DNA of 64,000 nucleotides from Paraburkholderia nodosa (GTDB lineage: Bacteria > Pseudomonadota > Gammaproteobacteria > Burkholderiales > Burkholderiaceae). Where the stretch lies: NCBI RefSeq assembly GCF_001718195.1, contig NZ_MCNV01000005.1, positions 1-64,000 on the forward strand. The letters are read 5' to 3'. A program made the translations under genes and the position numbers. Shown piece by piece: positions 17,585-26,880 of the stretch. Under the pieces are notes generated by a model. It searched no databases. It was not told where the DNA came from and saw only the letters and a program-made list of their open reading frames with translations. Each line of letters starts with the position of its first letter. The first letter of the stretch is position 1.

Positions 17585-18715
17585 TTATTCTTCGTCCGCG
17601 CTGTAGACGCTGAGTCCTTCTATCGGGTCCATCGGCGCATCCCAGGGCCTTGCGTCGATCGCGCGCATGGCGGCTTCGTAGCCCGCGCGCCGGCGCGCGG
17701 CAATGCCGGACGGCGTGAAGTCGATGTCCTTCAACTGGTCGTCGCCGTCGAGTCGTGGCGCCGCGAGCTTGATGAGCCGCATGGTGGTCTCGCAGCCCCA
17801 TGCCGCCAGTTCCTTCACATCGAGTGCGTCGCGCTCGTTAGCAGGCACGCGCTTCGCCAGTTCGCGGATCACGTGGCGCAAGCGGTGGATCTGCTGCTGG
17901 CGTGCGATATGGCTTTCGGTGCGGCTCGCGTATTGAATGTCCTTTTGCCGTTCTGCGATCTGCCAGATGCTTTGCGGTTCGGGGCCCGCTGGATTCCACA
18001 CCTGCACCGAGAAGATCACCGAGCTGTGGCGCGGCTTGTCGTCCAGCACGACCTCGACCGGCGTGTTGGAGTAGATGCCGCCGTCCCAGTACGGCTCGCC
18101 GTCGATGCGCACCGCCGGGAACGCGGGCGGCAGTGCGCCCGAGCTCATGACGTGTTCGACACTCAGGCGCTGGTCGCGCGAATCGAAATAGCGCATCGCG
18201 CCCGTGCGGGCGTTTACCGCGCCCACGGTAAGGCGCGGGTGCCCGGCGTTCAGCAATTCGAAGTCGACCAGGGAAACGAGCGTGTCGCGCAGCGGGGCGA
18301 TCCTGTAATAAGACGCGCGATCGACGCCGAGATGTGCGAGCGGACCGAACCACGATACCGGGTTGGGCTGAAAGAACCCGGCAATTCCGCCGCCGATGAT
18401 CATCAGCTTTGCAAACGTCTTGTCCCAGCCGGGCGCGAAGCCAGGCCACGTTGCTGCTACGTCGAGGCGGGTGCGGTCCGTGACGCGATGCCAGAATTCG
18501 TCCAGACGCTCGAAGCGGTGCTCGGGAGCGTTTCCGACGATCAATGCAGCGTTGATGGCGCCAATGGAAGTGCCGATCACCCAGTCGACATGGATGCCGG
18601 CTTCGTGCATCGCCTCATACACGCCGAGTTGATAGGCGCCCAATGCGCCGCCACCCTGCAACACGAGTACGACTTGCCCTGGCAATGCCAGGCTTGCCGG
18701 CTGCTTCGCTGTCAT
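17585..18715 (-). CDS. Patatin-like phospholipase with C-terminal DUF3734
   Basis: A 376-residue patatin-family lipid hydrolase. The oxyanion loop GGGALGAYQLG is at residues 21-31, the nucleophile elbow GTSIG at 48-52 (Ser50), and the catalytic Asp in DGG at 211-213. The C-terminal region after about residue 240 fits DUF3734, which follows patatin in many proteobacterial enzymes. No signal peptide is visible, so it is probably cytoplasmic or membrane-associated. The start at 18715 gives MTAKQPASLALPGQVVLVLQ; an ATG at 18772 would add 19 polar residues. No partner gene is coupled to it. Confidence 0.88.
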   Translation of the reverse strand: MTAKQPASLALPGQVVLVLQGGGALGAYQLGVYEAMHEAGIHVDWVIGTSIGAINAALIVGNAPEHRFERLDEFWHRVTDRTRLDVAATWPGFAPGWDKTFAKLMIIGGGIAGFFQPNPVSWFGPLAHLGVDRASYYRIAPLRDTLVSLVDFELLNAGHPRLTVGAVNARTGAMRYFDSRDQRLSVEHVMSSGALPPAFPAVRIDGEPYWDGGIYSNTPVEVVLDDKPRHSSVIFSVQVWNPAGPEPQSIWQIAERQKDIQYASRTESHIARQQQIHRLRHVIRELAKRVPANERDALDVKELAAWGCETTMRLIKLAAPRLDGDDQLKDIDFTPSGIAARRRAGYEAAMRAIDARPWDAPMDPIEGLSVYSADEE

Positions 18716-18858
18716 CGATCGCCTCGCTGTTTTGCTCGACCGACGCGCGTTTTCGTGACCTGCATTCTTCATACGCGTCGCCGTTTTCTCCGCACCATTG
18801 TAGTGGCGTTCGGGAAAGACGAGCGTTGCGTGGCAACGGCCCAGCCGGCCGCCGTCCC

Positions 18859-19644
18859 TCAACCCGCCGAGGTGATTTGCCCTTCGAACGTCACGCAGTT
18901 GCGGCCGCCGCGCTTGGCGGTGTACAACGCGGAATCGGCGAGTCCGTATGCCGTGTCGAAATCGGTGCCGGCCGGATTGTCGCTTACACCGAAACTGGCG
19001 GTAATGGCGCGACACACCGGCGCCGGGAACGCGTGATTCGCAATGGCTTCGCGCATACGCTCGGCGAGTTGCAAGGCATCGGCGATGTCGAAGCCCGGCA
19101 AGACGACCGTGAACTCTTCGCCGCCCACGCGTCCGATGATGCCGGTCTCGCCGAGAATGCGGCGCAGGCAGTTCACGATGCCCGAGATCACGCTGTCGCC
19201 GGCCGGGTGCCCGAAGTCGTCGTTGACCTTCTTGAAGTCGTCGATGTCGAGCAGGATCATCACCGCCCGATTCGCGCGCAGCGCCTTCACCGTGCGTTCG
19301 ATCACGGCGCTGCGATTGAGCACGCCGGTCAGCGCGTCGTGCGTCGCGCGATATTGCAGTTGCTGCGTGAGCGCCTGCATTTCGCGCTCGGCGCGATCGC
19401 TGCGCCCGATCAGGCGGCGCGTTTCGCGCATCAGGCGCTCGTAGTGATGGATCAGCTCGATGAGCGCCTCGCGATGACTGTGCGCGTACGCCTCCGGAGC
19501 CTCGGCAATCATCCGGGCCCGCTCCAGCGCCTCGCTTTCGCTGCGGAACAGATCGAGGTAGTGATCCTTCATTGCGTCCCGCAAGCCAGTCGTTTCCACG
19601 CGCGTCGTCCTCAAAGCATCCTCACGTTGCAACCGGGCAATCAT
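18859..19644 (-). CDS. siaD: Diguanylate cyclase of the Sia system (SiaD)
   Basis: A 261-residue protein with an N-terminal coiled-coil region (about residues 25-95) and a C-terminal GGDEF domain. RATHDALTGVLNR opens the domain and GRVGGEEF holds the active site (GGEEF at 174-178). The upstream RxxD product-inhibition site is not visible. SiaD makes c-di-GMP and in Pseudomonas is switched on by binding unphosphorylated SiaC. The start overlaps the siaC stop by 23 bases, so siaD is translationally linked; an alternative ATG at 19572 would avoid the overlap but shorten the coiled coil. Confidence 0.88.
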   Translation of the reverse strand: MIARLQREDALRTTRVETTGLRDAMKDHYLDLFRSESEALERARMIAEAPEAYAHSHREALIELIHHYERLMRETRRLIGRSDRAEREMQALTQQLQYRATHDALTGVLNRSAVIERTVKALRANRAVMILLDIDDFKKVNDDFGHPAGDSVISGIVNCLRRILGETGIIGRVGGEEFTVVLPGFDIADALQLAERMREAIANHAFPAPVCRAITASFGVSDNPAGTDFDTAYGLADSALYTAKRGGRNCVTFEGQITSAG

Positions 19645-20005
19645 TGAACTTGATTGCGGTGAAGTCGGTTTGCAGTTCCTCGCCGAATTCGAGGATCGTT
19701 TCGTCTTCTTCGTCGCGATACCAGTTCACCTGCACCTGGTTGCCCGCCGCGGCGCGATCCAGGGCGTCGAACACGCTGAACAGCATTTTCGTGCTCGAGC
19801 TGTTGAAGTAGGTGAGCGTGACCTCGACCGTGATCGCGGCGTTTTCGCAATCCTTGAGCCAGAGATTGAGCCGCTCGATGATCGGCGCATAAAACGCGGC
19901 GGCATTCTCGGGATACGATTCGCCTCGCAGTGACAGCACGTTTTCGTCGAAGCGGAAGTCGATTTCCGGCGACGTTGCCGTGGCGGCGATAAAAAGGTTT
20001 TCCAT
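19622..20005 (-). CDS. siaC: SiaC family regulatory protein (DUF1987)
   Basis: A 127-residue DUF1987 protein. The core LTYFNSSSTKMLFSVFDAL (about residues 64-82) contains the serine/threonine cluster that is the phosphorylation site in Pseudomonas SiaC. SiaC is phosphorylated by SiaB, dephosphorylated by SiaA, and in the free form binds and activates the diguanylate cyclase SiaD. Gene order siaA-siaB-siaC-siaD on the minus strand is the same as in Pseudomonas aeruginosa. The gene starts 18 bases after siaB. Confidence 0.88.
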   Translation of the reverse strand: MENLFIAATATSPEIDFRFDENVLSLRGESYPENAAAFYAPIIERLNLWLKDCENAAITVEVTLTYFNSSSTKMLFSVFDALDRAAAGNQVQVNWYRDEEDETILEFGEELQTDFTAIKFNDCPVAT

Positions 20006-20023
20006 TTTGTACGCGTGCCCTGG

Positions 20024-20587
20024 TCAGATGATGGTCTTGAGGCAAAACAGTGTGGTGCCCGTATCGTCTTCGCGTGGATGAAACGCGAATTCGAGCGGCG
20101 CACTGGCGTCGCGCGCCATCGTCAGAAAACCCAGTCCCGCGCCTTTGCTATCGGCAGGCGTGTCGGCGCGCAGCGACATCTTGTAGGCCTGCTTGATTTC
20201 TTCGATCGACATGTTGCGCAGCGGCTCCAGCTTCTTGCGCAAGTCGTCCACGGCCGCCGTGGCGATGGGATTCACGCATACCATGAGGTGGCGCTCGCCT
20301 TCGGCGGAAATGCACATCGCGCCTTCGCGTATTGCGCCGCCCTGGCCTTGATCTTCCGATAGCGCCTCGCACGAGTAGTGCACGATATTGTGCGAAAGCT
20401 CGATGAACGAGGAGAAGATCTTTCTGCGCGTGGACGAGCTCAGTCCCGCCACTTCCAGTTGCAGCTTGACGACCTCGCTCATCGCCGCGACGATGCTGTG
20501 CGAGAAATAGCCTTTGTGATAGAAGAGCAAACTGCGCTTCTGTGCGATTTCGAAGAAGCAGCAGTTTTGATCCAGAATTCCAGACAT
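20024..20587 (-). CDS. siaB: SiaB-like protein kinase
   Basis: A 187-residue protein matching SiaB-type atypical kinases, a small GHKL-like ATPase fold. FIELSHNIVHYS (about residues 61-72) corresponds to the N-box and GAGLGFLTMAR to the glycine-rich lid (about residues 149-159). There is no sensor domain or membrane segment. In Pseudomonas SiaB phosphorylates SiaC and thereby shuts off SiaD. It lies 14 bases after siaA and 18 bases before siaC, so the four genes form one transcript. Confidence 0.82.
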   Translation of the reverse strand: MSGILDQNCCFFEIAQKRSLLFYHKGYFSHSIVAAMSEVVKLQLEVAGLSSSTRRKIFSSFIELSHNIVHYSCEALSEDQGQGGAIREGAMCISAEGERHLMVCVNPIATAAVDDLRKKLEPLRNMSIEEIKQAYKMSLRADTPADSKGAGLGFLTMARDASAPLEFAFHPREDDTGTTLFCLKTII

Positions 20588-20601
20588 ATTGGTGAACTAC
20601 C

Positions 20602-21834
20602 TCAAACTCGTGCGAAGAAAAGCGTGACGTCGTCGCGGCGCGCTTGCGAGCCTTGCCATTCGGCAAAGGTTTCGAGCAGGCGTGCGCAGATGAAAGAAGA
20701 AGCGCTCTCGCGCTCAGCGAGAATCCGGTCGAGCGTCCGGCGTTTGCCGAACGCGATCTTGCGCGGGCCGCCAATCTGATCGGTCAGACCATCCGTGGAA
20801 ACGAACAGCAGGCTGCCGTGCGGTAGGGCGACGGCGTGCTGGGTCCACGTGTAATCGGCGAGGCTGTCGACATAGCCCACGCCCATGCGGTCGCCGGCTA
20901 TGCTTTCGAACTGTTGAGCGTCCGCACGCAATACATGCAGCGCGACGCGCGCACCCGCAAAGTGGAGCACCTGGCTGGCGGCGTCGAACCAGAAGAACGC
21001 GGCGTCCAGACCGTCGTTGGACTGCGGGGCGTCGCCCGCGCCGTTGATTTGCCCGAGCAGGCCCTTCACATTGCGATTGACGGCTGCCAGCAACGCGGAA
21101 GGGCTGCGTGGGCCGATCTGTTCGAGCGCCTGCGAGAGCGACGCCGAGGCCAGCAAGGTCATGAACGCGCCGGGCACGCCGTGCCCCGTGCAATCGGCCA
21201 CCGCGCCGAACCAGCCGTCGGCGAACGCAGCGAAATGGTAGAAGTCGCCGCCCACCACGTCGCGCGGTTCCCAGACGAGCGCGGCATCGGGCAACATGGT
21301 CGCAAGCGTCTCGCGCGAGGCGCGCAGCATGGCTTGCTGGATCACGCTCGCATACTCAATGCTCTGCATGATCTGCCGATTCTTTTCCGCCTGCATCTCC
21401 GCGACGATGGACAGCAGGCGCAAGCCGTTGCCCACGCCAGCGAAGCGGCCTTCGCGCGTCACGATGAAACCGTCGACCAGCGCCTTTTCGCCGACTTCAA
21501 CGGTTTTGAACGTGAGCGCCTCGATGCTCATGGCCGCGTCGACGATCAATGGTTCCTTGTCCATGAACGCGATGCAGCTCTTTTTGTCGTATAGCTCGCG
21601 ATGAAACGGCTTGCTCATTTGCGACATGAAAATATCGCGGTTGATGAGCCCGATGGGGCGATCGTTTTCGGTCACCGCGAGACTGGCCATGTCGCGCCTC
21701 GAATAGAAAATCTCCATGACGAGAGAATTCGAATCCGAAGCGTCGATGGCGGGCACTTCCAGAGCCAGTTCTCCGGCGCTGCGCGGGCCTACGGGAAGAC
21801 CCGGACGACGAAACTGCGCGAGCGCGGGGTGCAT
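20602..21834 (-). CDS. siaA: PP2C-type phosphatase of the Sia system with CBS-like sensor (SiaA)
   Basis: A 410-residue protein ending in a SpoIIE/PP2C phosphatase domain: WEPRDVVGGDFYHF, DCTGHGVPGAFMTLLA and the late RRDDVTLFF carry the metal-binding acidic residues. The first ~150 residues contain two CBS-like halves (DMASLAVTENDRPIGLINRD and a second ending LVDGFIVTREGRFAGVG). Pseudomonas SiaA instead has a membrane-anchored periplasmic sensor and HAMP domain. No membrane segment is visible here, so sensing should be cytoplasmic, perhaps of nucleotides. It would dephosphorylate SiaC. First gene of the operon. Confidence 0.85.
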   Translation of the reverse strand: MHPALAQFRRPGLPVGPRSAGELALEVPAIDASDSNSLVMEIFYSRRDMASLAVTENDRPIGLINRDIFMSQMSKPFHRELYDKKSCIAFMDKEPLIVDAAMSIEALTFKTVEVGEKALVDGFIVTREGRFAGVGNGLRLLSIVAEMQAEKNRQIMQSIEYASVIQQAMLRASRETLATMLPDAALVWEPRDVVGGDFYHFAAFADGWFGAVADCTGHGVPGAFMTLLASASLSQALEQIGPRSPSALLAAVNRNVKGLLGQINGAGDAPQSNDGLDAAFFWFDAASQVLHFAGARVALHVLRADAQQFESIAGDRMGVGYVDSLADYTWTQHAVALPHGSLLFVSTDGLTDQIGGPRKIAFGKRRTLDRILAERESASSFICARLLETFAEWQGSQARRDDVTLFFARV

Positions 21835-22012
21835 GACTATCCATTCCGATTAATATGGAGAATCAGCACGCTAATGGCTATTTATGACATTCTCGTTACA
21901 TGGACGAGAGTAAGCGCCTAAGTTGGCTTGTTTAATACACCATAATGATCGGCGAGTGCCACGCTAACGTTTGCGCGTTTTTTTTCGCTTCCCTTTGCAA
22001 GGTTTCGGTGCA

Positions 22013-22321
22013 TCACACTTCAATATAAATTCGTCCGTCTTCGACCCTGGCCGGGTACGTGGCGAGCTTCTCACATACCGGTGCACAAAGCGGTTTGCCG
22101 TCACGCACGTCGAAGCGGCCATTATGCTTCGGACATTCGATCACATGGCCCATGACGAGCCCGTCGCTCAGGTGCACATGTTCATGTGTGCAGAGCCCGT
22201 CGCTCGCGTAGACCTGATCTTCCACGCGGTAGATCGCAAAGGTGCGTCCGCCGTGGTCGAAGCGCATGACGTCTTCGTCTTCGATATCGTCGAGTGCGGC
22301 TGCGTCGATCCATTGGGCCAT
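22013..22321 (-). CDS. Rieske-type [2Fe-2S] ferredoxin (MocE-like)
   Basis: A 102-residue Rieske ferredoxin. The cluster ligands are in CTHEH (Cys44, His46) and CPKHNGRFD (Cys63, His66). The small size and lack of other domains match MocE/BphF-type electron-transfer ferredoxins. It follows the desaturase gene by 43 bases on the same strand and should feed electrons to that di-iron enzyme. The reductase expected as a third partner is not nearby. ATG 22321 gives the standard N-terminus MAQWID. Confidence 0.9.
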   Translation of the reverse strand: MAQWIDAAALDDIEDEDVMRFDHGGRTFAIYRVEDQVYASDGLCTHEHVHLSDGLVMGHVIECPKHNGRFDVRDGKPLCAPVCEKLATYPARVEDGRIYIEV

Positions 22322-22364
22322 GAAGTGTCTCCAGATTGATATTGAACGTTGTGTGCGCAACGGC

Positions 22365-23435
22365 TCAGGCTTCGGCGTGGCCCGGTACCGGGCGCGCCAC
22401 GTGATAGTAGGGGTCGCGTGTTTGCCGCACGAGCGCGGGAATGATTTCCGCGTAGGCGGCAAGGCTGCTGCGATAAGGCGGCGGCATGTCCGTTTTCACG
22501 ACTTCGTGCAGGCGCGGCAGCGCGTGAAAAGGAACCATCGGAAACATGTGATGCTCGACGTGATAATTCATGTTCCAGTAGAGAAAGCGGAATACGGGAT
22601 TCATCATTACCGTGCGGCAGTTGCGCCGGTGGTCGAGCACGTTCTCGGGCATGCCGGCGTGCTGCGTGAGGCCGAAGTAGAGATAAAGCCACGCGCCGTA
22701 GAGGCTCGGCAGGCCGATATAAAGCAGCGGCAGGATGGTGCGAAAGCCGATGCAGGCGCCAATCGCGATTGCGTACACGAGCAGGCTCAGGCGCGCTTCG
22801 CGAATGGCCTTGGGCCATTCAGAGGCGGGCACGAAGCTTTGTTCTTCCTCGCCGAGGCGTCCGCACGCAGCGGAGATCATGCGCGGCAACTCGCGCGAGG
22901 CGTGCTTGAGCGCGAAGATGTTGAGGGCGAGCGAGAGCCAGTCGGTGGGGCGCGGCGCGGCGATCTCGGGATCGCGGCCAACCACCAGCGTGTCGGTGTG
23001 ATGGCGCGCGTGGCTCCAACGCCAGATCGTCGCGCAGCGGAATACCTGGAACGAAGCGATCTGATAGAGCGCGTCGTTCATCCAGCGCGTTTTGAATGCG
23101 GTGCCGTGACCCGCTTCGTGCCAGCGCGAATCGGCGGGACTGCAATAGAGCGTGCCGTAGAGGAGAAACGCGGGTACGGCCCACCACGAATGCGCGTGCC
23201 AGAGGAACCCGGCGAGCACGCCGCTCGCGACGATGGCCGCATACCAGATCACGGTGTCGCGTATGGCGCGCGCGTCGCTGCGCTGCATCAACTGCTTCAT
23301 CACGGGGCGCGGCACGGCGCACCGGTACCAGTCCGCGTTGACGAGGCCCGCTGCGCGCGCGCGTTCGCCTGCACCGCCGATGAGCCGGTAGTCCGCATGA
23401 TGCGGCGCGTAGGCGTGAGTCTCCTGGTCGGCCAC
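22365..23435 (-). CDS. Membrane fatty acid desaturase/hydroxylase (MocD-like), GTG start
   Basis: A 356-residue integral membrane di-iron oxygenase. Three histidine boxes are clear: HEAGH (106-110), HARHH (142-146) and NYHVEHH (290-296). Hydrophobic pairs between them fit the usual four membrane helices. The GTG start at 23435 is chosen because AAGGAG lies six bases upstream. With the downstream Rieske ferredoxin it forms a MocD/MocE-type pair, first known from rhizopine catabolism in rhizobia, where it demethylates a methyl-inosamine. The substrate could equally be a fatty acyl chain or alkane. Confidence 0.85.
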   Translation of the reverse strand: MADQETHAYAPHHADYRLIGGAGERARAAGLVNADWYRCAVPRPVMKQLMQRSDARAIRDTVIWYAAIVASGVLAGFLWHAHSWWAVPAFLLYGTLYCSPADSRWHEAGHGTAFKTRWMNDALYQIASFQVFRCATIWRWSHARHHTDTLVVGRDPEIAAPRPTDWLSLALNIFALKHASRELPRMISAACGRLGEEEQSFVPASEWPKAIREARLSLLVYAIAIGACIGFRTILPLLYIGLPSLYGAWLYLYFGLTQHAGMPENVLDHRRNCRTVMMNPVFRFLYWNMNYHVEHHMFPMVPFHALPRLHEVVKTDMPPPYRSSLAAYAEIIPALVRQTRDPYYHVARPVPGHAEA

Positions 23436-23575
23436 GAGTGTCTCCTTGAAGTGTTGGCAGCGCGCGGCGTGCGGCGTGCGGTGCGCTGCGCGTGTCAACA
23501 CAAAAATAGGTGACGCAAGGCCGGGGCTCAACCGGAAGTTTGACGAAATTTCGTCAGCGAGCTTTTTCGGCGGCG

Positions 23576-24697
23576 TCAGGCTGCTACGCGCTCGCCGCTC
23601 GTTCGCGCTGCGCGGGACGTATCTGCGCCGTCGGCCACGACCACCGCCACGCGCAGCGCGAGTGCACACATCAGCTCATAGCCGATGGTGCCCGACGCTT
23701 CGGCCACCTCGTCGACGCGCACGTGGTCGCCCCACAGTTCGACGCTCGAACCGATGCCCGCTTGCGGGCACGGCGTGAGATCGACCGTCAGCATGTCCAT
23801 CGAGACGCGCCCGACCACGCGCGTGCGTACGCCATCCACGGCAATCGGCGTGCCGGTGGGCGCGTGGCGCGGATACCCGTCCGCATAGCCGCACGCCACC
23901 ACGCCGACGCGCATGGGCCGGTCGACCTCGAAGGTGCGGCCATAGCCGATGGTTTCCTGCGGCGCGAGCGTTTGCACGCCGATGATGCGGCTCGTGAGCG
24001 TCATGGCCGCGCGCAGGCCGAAGCCTTCCACGTGCCGCGCCACGCCCGTGGGCGACGCGCCATAAAGGATCGTGCCGGGGCGCACCCAGTCGCGATGCGC
24101 GCGCGGGTGCCAGAGCACGCCTGCCGAATTCGACACCGACTGCTCGCCGGGAAGGTCCTGCACCACCGCGTCGAAGGTGTCGAGCTGCCAGTCGATGTGG
24201 CCGTCGTCGGCGTTCGCGAAGTGCGTCATGAGGCCGATCGCGCCGATCGACGGAATCGCGCGTGCGCGCTCCCACGCGGCGCGATACGCATGGGGACGGA
24301 AACCCAGGCGGTTCATCCCCGAGTTCATCTTCAGCTGGATATCGATGGGATGCTGCGGCTTCGCTGCCGCGAGGAGATCGAGTTGCTCGTCGCAATGCAC
24401 GGCCACAGTGAGCCGGTACGTTGCGGCCAGCTCGATGTCGGCGGGTTCGAACACGCCTTCGAGCAGCAGCAGGGGTTTGGTCCAGCCCAGTTCGCGCACG
24501 CGCACGGCTTCATCGAGGTCGAGCAGGGCGATGCCGTCGGCGCCCGCGAGCGCCGGATAGATGCGCTCGATGCCGTGTCCGTATGCATTGGCCTTGATCA
24601 CGGCGAAGGCGCGCGAGCCGGCGGCACTTTGTTTCGCCAGCTGCAGGTTGTGACGGATGGCGTCGGGTTGAATGCGGGCGACGATGGGGCGCGGCAT
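23576..24697 (-). CDS. alr: Alanine racemase
   Basis: A 373-residue fold-type III PLP enzyme. [12 protein letters not shown] carries the PLP lysine (Lys35), and TIGYGRTF holds the second catalytic base (Tyr252). Length and motifs match DadX/Alr, which interconvert L- and D-alanine for peptidoglycan or alanine catabolism. No dadA is next to it. The region upstream (24698-24800) is A/T-rich and promoter-like. Whether this is the only alr in the genome cannot be told here. Confidence 0.92.
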   Translation of the reverse strand: MPRPIVARIQPDAIRHNLQLAKQSAAGSRAFAVIKANAYGHGIERIYPALAGADGIALLDLDEAVRVRELGWTKPLLLLEGVFEPADIELAATYRLTVAVHCDEQLDLLAAAKPQHPIDIQLKMNSGMNRLGFRPHAYRAAWERARAIPSIGAIGLMTHFANADDGHIDWQLDTFDAVVQDLPGEQSVSNSAGVLWHPRAHRDWVRPGTILYGASPTGVARHVEGFGLRAAMTLTSRIIGVQTLAPQETIGYGRTFEVDRPMRVGVVACGYADGYPRHAPTGTPIAVDGVRTRVVGRVSMDMLTVDLTPCPQAGIGSSVELWGDHVRVDEVAEASGTIGYELMCALALRVAVVVADGADTSRAARTSGERVAA

Positions 24698-24830
24698 AGG
24701 CGTTCCTGTGGGTTGGACGGCGACGGTCTAGTAGTTTGTGCAATCGTATTGATTTTCGTCCAGTTATATTTAATGTATTTTTCGACGAATTTGGTTGAAA
24801 CGACTGCCGCCCGTCCCGCCATGCATCCGG

Positions 24831-25400
24831 TCAGTCCGCCATCAAATGGGTATCCACGAGCGGCGCCAACGCTTGTGCGTGGACGCTCGCGAGATCATGC
24901 TCGCCGCCGCGCACCACGTGCAGCGCGGAATTGGCGAGCAGGGCGTTGAGCCGCTCGCCGACCGCGACGGGACTCAAGGGATCGTTGTCGCCCCAAAGCA
25001 GCAGGGCCGGCTGGGTGATGCTGGCGATCTGGTTCGAAAGGTCAGTATGGAACGAGACGAACCACTCCGGGAAGGCGCTCGTGTCGCTGTCGATGCCGCC
25101 GGACGTGACCGAGAGCGCCAGATGCGTGACGAATTGCGGCTTCTCGAGCGCCGCGCGCACGGCGATGACGCCGCCCATCGACTGGGCGATCAACGCCGTG
25201 GGCCGATCGAGCATGGCCAGCACGCGCTGCACGATGGCGTCGATGCTGGCGATTGCCGGGTCCACCGGTTCGCCGCCGAAACCTGGATAACCTACGAAGC
25301 GGCGCGCTGCCGGCGTGGCGAGGCGATCGGACAGCGGTTGCCAAAAGGCCTTGTTGCCCGAGGCGCCGGGCAGAAAAATCAATTGCTCGGGGGCGCTCAC
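24831..25400 (-). CDS. Alpha/beta hydrolase, GTG start
   Basis: A 189-residue small alpha/beta hydrolase. The oxyanion segment LPGASGNKAFW is near residues 10-20, the nucleophile is Ser74 in AQSMGG, and GDNDPLSP (137-144) and GGEHDL (165-170) supply the acid and histidine. The GTG start at 25400 is favoured because GGAG lies about eight bases upstream; a longer frame from 25430 has no such site. Its 5' end lies 37 bases from the 3' end of the LysR gene on the same strand. Substrate unknown. Confidence 0.8.
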   Translation of the reverse strand: MSAPEQLIFLPGASGNKAFWQPLSDRLATPAARRFVGYPGFGGEPVDPAIASIDAIVQRVLAMLDRPTALIAQSMGGVIAVRAALEKPQFVTHLALSVTSGGIDSDTSAFPEWFVSFHTDLSNQIASITQPALLLWGDNDPLSPVAVGERLNALLANSALHVVRGGEHDLASVHAQALAPLVDTHLMAD

Positions 25401-25437
25401 GTGTGTTTCTCCGGTGGGCCTGCAAGGCATGATGGGT

Positions 25438-26331
25438 TCATTGCGGCTCGTCCGCTGGCTGTTGCTCGCGGGCGCGCGATTCGAGCAGCTGGATCAGCAG
25501 GCGCGCTGGGTCGCTCAGCGTGCCCGGCGCGCGATGCACGAGGCCGACGTCGCGGTGGAACGTGTGCTGCCCGAGATCGATTGCGCGCACTTTGGCAGGC
25601 CAGCGCCGCCACGCCGACGTTTGCGGCACCAGCGCGACGCCCACGCCGTTCGCAACGAGGCCGACGATGGCTTCCAGTTCGTCGAGTTCGCTCAGGTCCT
25701 GCACGGTGTAGTGCATGCGGCGCAGGAAGCGGTCTACTTGGCGTCCGCCAAACGATGCCCGATCGTAGCGGATGAAGGGTTGCGTCGCCAGCAGTTCGGC
25801 CCAGTCGTGGCCTTTCACATGGCGCGGCACGATGAGCCGGAACGGCTCGCGCGCGAGCGTGGTCCAGCGCAAATCGCTTTGCAGTGCGAAGGGTGGCCGG
25901 ATGATGGCCGCCATGTCGATTTCGCCCGCATCCACGAGATTGTGAAGCTCCATCGAAACGCCGGGGATCACACGCGTGCGGCAGCCGGCACAGCGGCGGT
26001 GGAATTCGCCAAGCGCCTCCGGCACCAGCGCGCGCTGCACGGAAGCGATTGCGCCGAGCGTGACGCGCTCTGTCGCCGCGGGACCCGCCGCGCTCGAACT
26101 CAGGTTTTCATAGAGCCTGATGACTTCGTGCGCCTGGGCGAGGATCTGCTGGCCCATCGCGTTCAGACGCGCGTTGCGCCCCTCTCGGTCGAACAGCGCG
26201 AAGCCCAGCTCCGCCTCGAGGCGCTGCATTTGTGCGCTGACGGCGGCCTGGGTCAGGCCGATCTTCTGTCCCGCCGCGGCGAACGTGCCTTCTCTCGCCA
26301 CGGCAACGAGGGTTCTGAGTTCGCGTATCAT
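25438..26331 (-). CDS. LysR-type transcriptional regulator
   Basis: A 297-residue LysR protein. The N-terminal helix-turn-helix contains EGTFAAAGQKIGLTQAAVSAQM (about residues 14-35), followed by the linker helix and effector domain. It is divergent from the VOC-family gene at 26434 and upstream of the hydrolase gene on its own strand. A near-palindrome at 26330-26352 overlaps its start codon and fits a LysR site. The hydrolase and the VOC gene are the likely targets. Confidence 0.9.
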   Translation of the reverse strand: MIRELRTLVAVAREGTFAAAGQKIGLTQAAVSAQMQRLEAELGFALFDREGRNARLNAMGQQILAQAHEVIRLYENLSSSAAGPAATERVTLGAIASVQRALVPEALGEFHRRCAGCRTRVIPGVSMELHNLVDAGEIDMAAIIRPPFALQSDLRWTTLAREPFRLIVPRHVKGHDWAELLATQPFIRYDRASFGGRQVDRFLRRMHYTVQDLSELDELEAIVGLVANGVGVALVPQTSAWRRWPAKVRAIDLGQHTFHRDVGLVHRAPGTLSDPARLLIQLLESRAREQQPADEPQ

Positions 26332-26352
26332 TCATAAACGATATTTGTGAAT
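26330..26352. promoter_or_regulatory. LysR-box candidate overlapping regulator start
   Basis: ATTCATAAA and TTTGTGAAT form arms with one mismatch around five bases and contain a T-N11-A core, the general LysR recognition pattern. The site overlaps the LysR start codon in the divergent promoter of the VOC gene. The flanking DNA to 26400 is very A/T-rich and probably holds both promoters. Confidence 0.55.
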
Positions 26353-26433
26353 CAGAAAATTATATATTGATTTTGTTTTTACTTCGGCCTGTCTACCATG
26401 GCGAGATCACGTTCGAAGACAGTGGAGATACGC

Positions 26434-26859
26434 ATGTCGCTTTCCCCCTTTCACCTCGCCATTCCCGTTTATGACCTCGCCGCCGCGCGCGACTTCTACG
26501 GCCGCGTATTCGGGCTGGCAGAGGGGCGCTCCAGCGCGCAGTGGGTCGATTTCGACTTCTTCGGCCACCAGCTCGTGATTCACGAGCACCCGAAAACGGC
26601 TTCGCAGGACCATGCGCACACGAACCCCGTGGACGGCCACGACGTACCGGTGCCGCATTTCGGCGTCGTGCTGAGCTGGAGCGACTGGGAGGCGCTGGCC
26701 GAGCGCCTCAAGACCTTCGGCGTGAAGTTCGTGATCGAACCTTACGTGCGCTTCAAGGGGCAGGTGGGCGAGCAAGCCACGATGTTCTTCCTCGACCCGT
26801 GCGGCAACGCGCTCGAATTCAAGGCCTTCAAGGACATCGGCCAGCTGTTCGCCAAATAA
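26434..26859 (+). CDS. VOC family protein (glyoxalase/dioxygenase fold)
   Basis: A 141-residue vicinal-oxygen-chelate protein. The first repeat starts [20 protein letters not shown]; the second contains [14 protein letters not shown] and ends with [14 protein letters not shown]. His7 in FHLAIP, His71 or so in PVPHFGV and Glu129 or so in NALEFK are candidate metal ligands. The ATG at 26434 is preceded by GGAG at six bases; an earlier frame start at 26398 lacks this. The family includes glyoxalases, extradiol dioxygenases and antibiotic-binding proteins, so no exact role is assigned. The divergent LysR gene probably regulates it. Confidence 0.85.
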   Translation: MSLSPFHLAIPVYDLAAARDFYGRVFGLAEGRSSAQWVDFDFFGHQLVIHEHPKTASQDHAHTNPVDGHDVPVPHFGVVLSWSDWEALAERLKTFGVKFVIEPYVRFKGQVGEQATMFFLDPCGNALEFKAFKDIGQLFAK

Positions 26860-26880
26860 GCGTGAATGGCCGCGAGGCGA

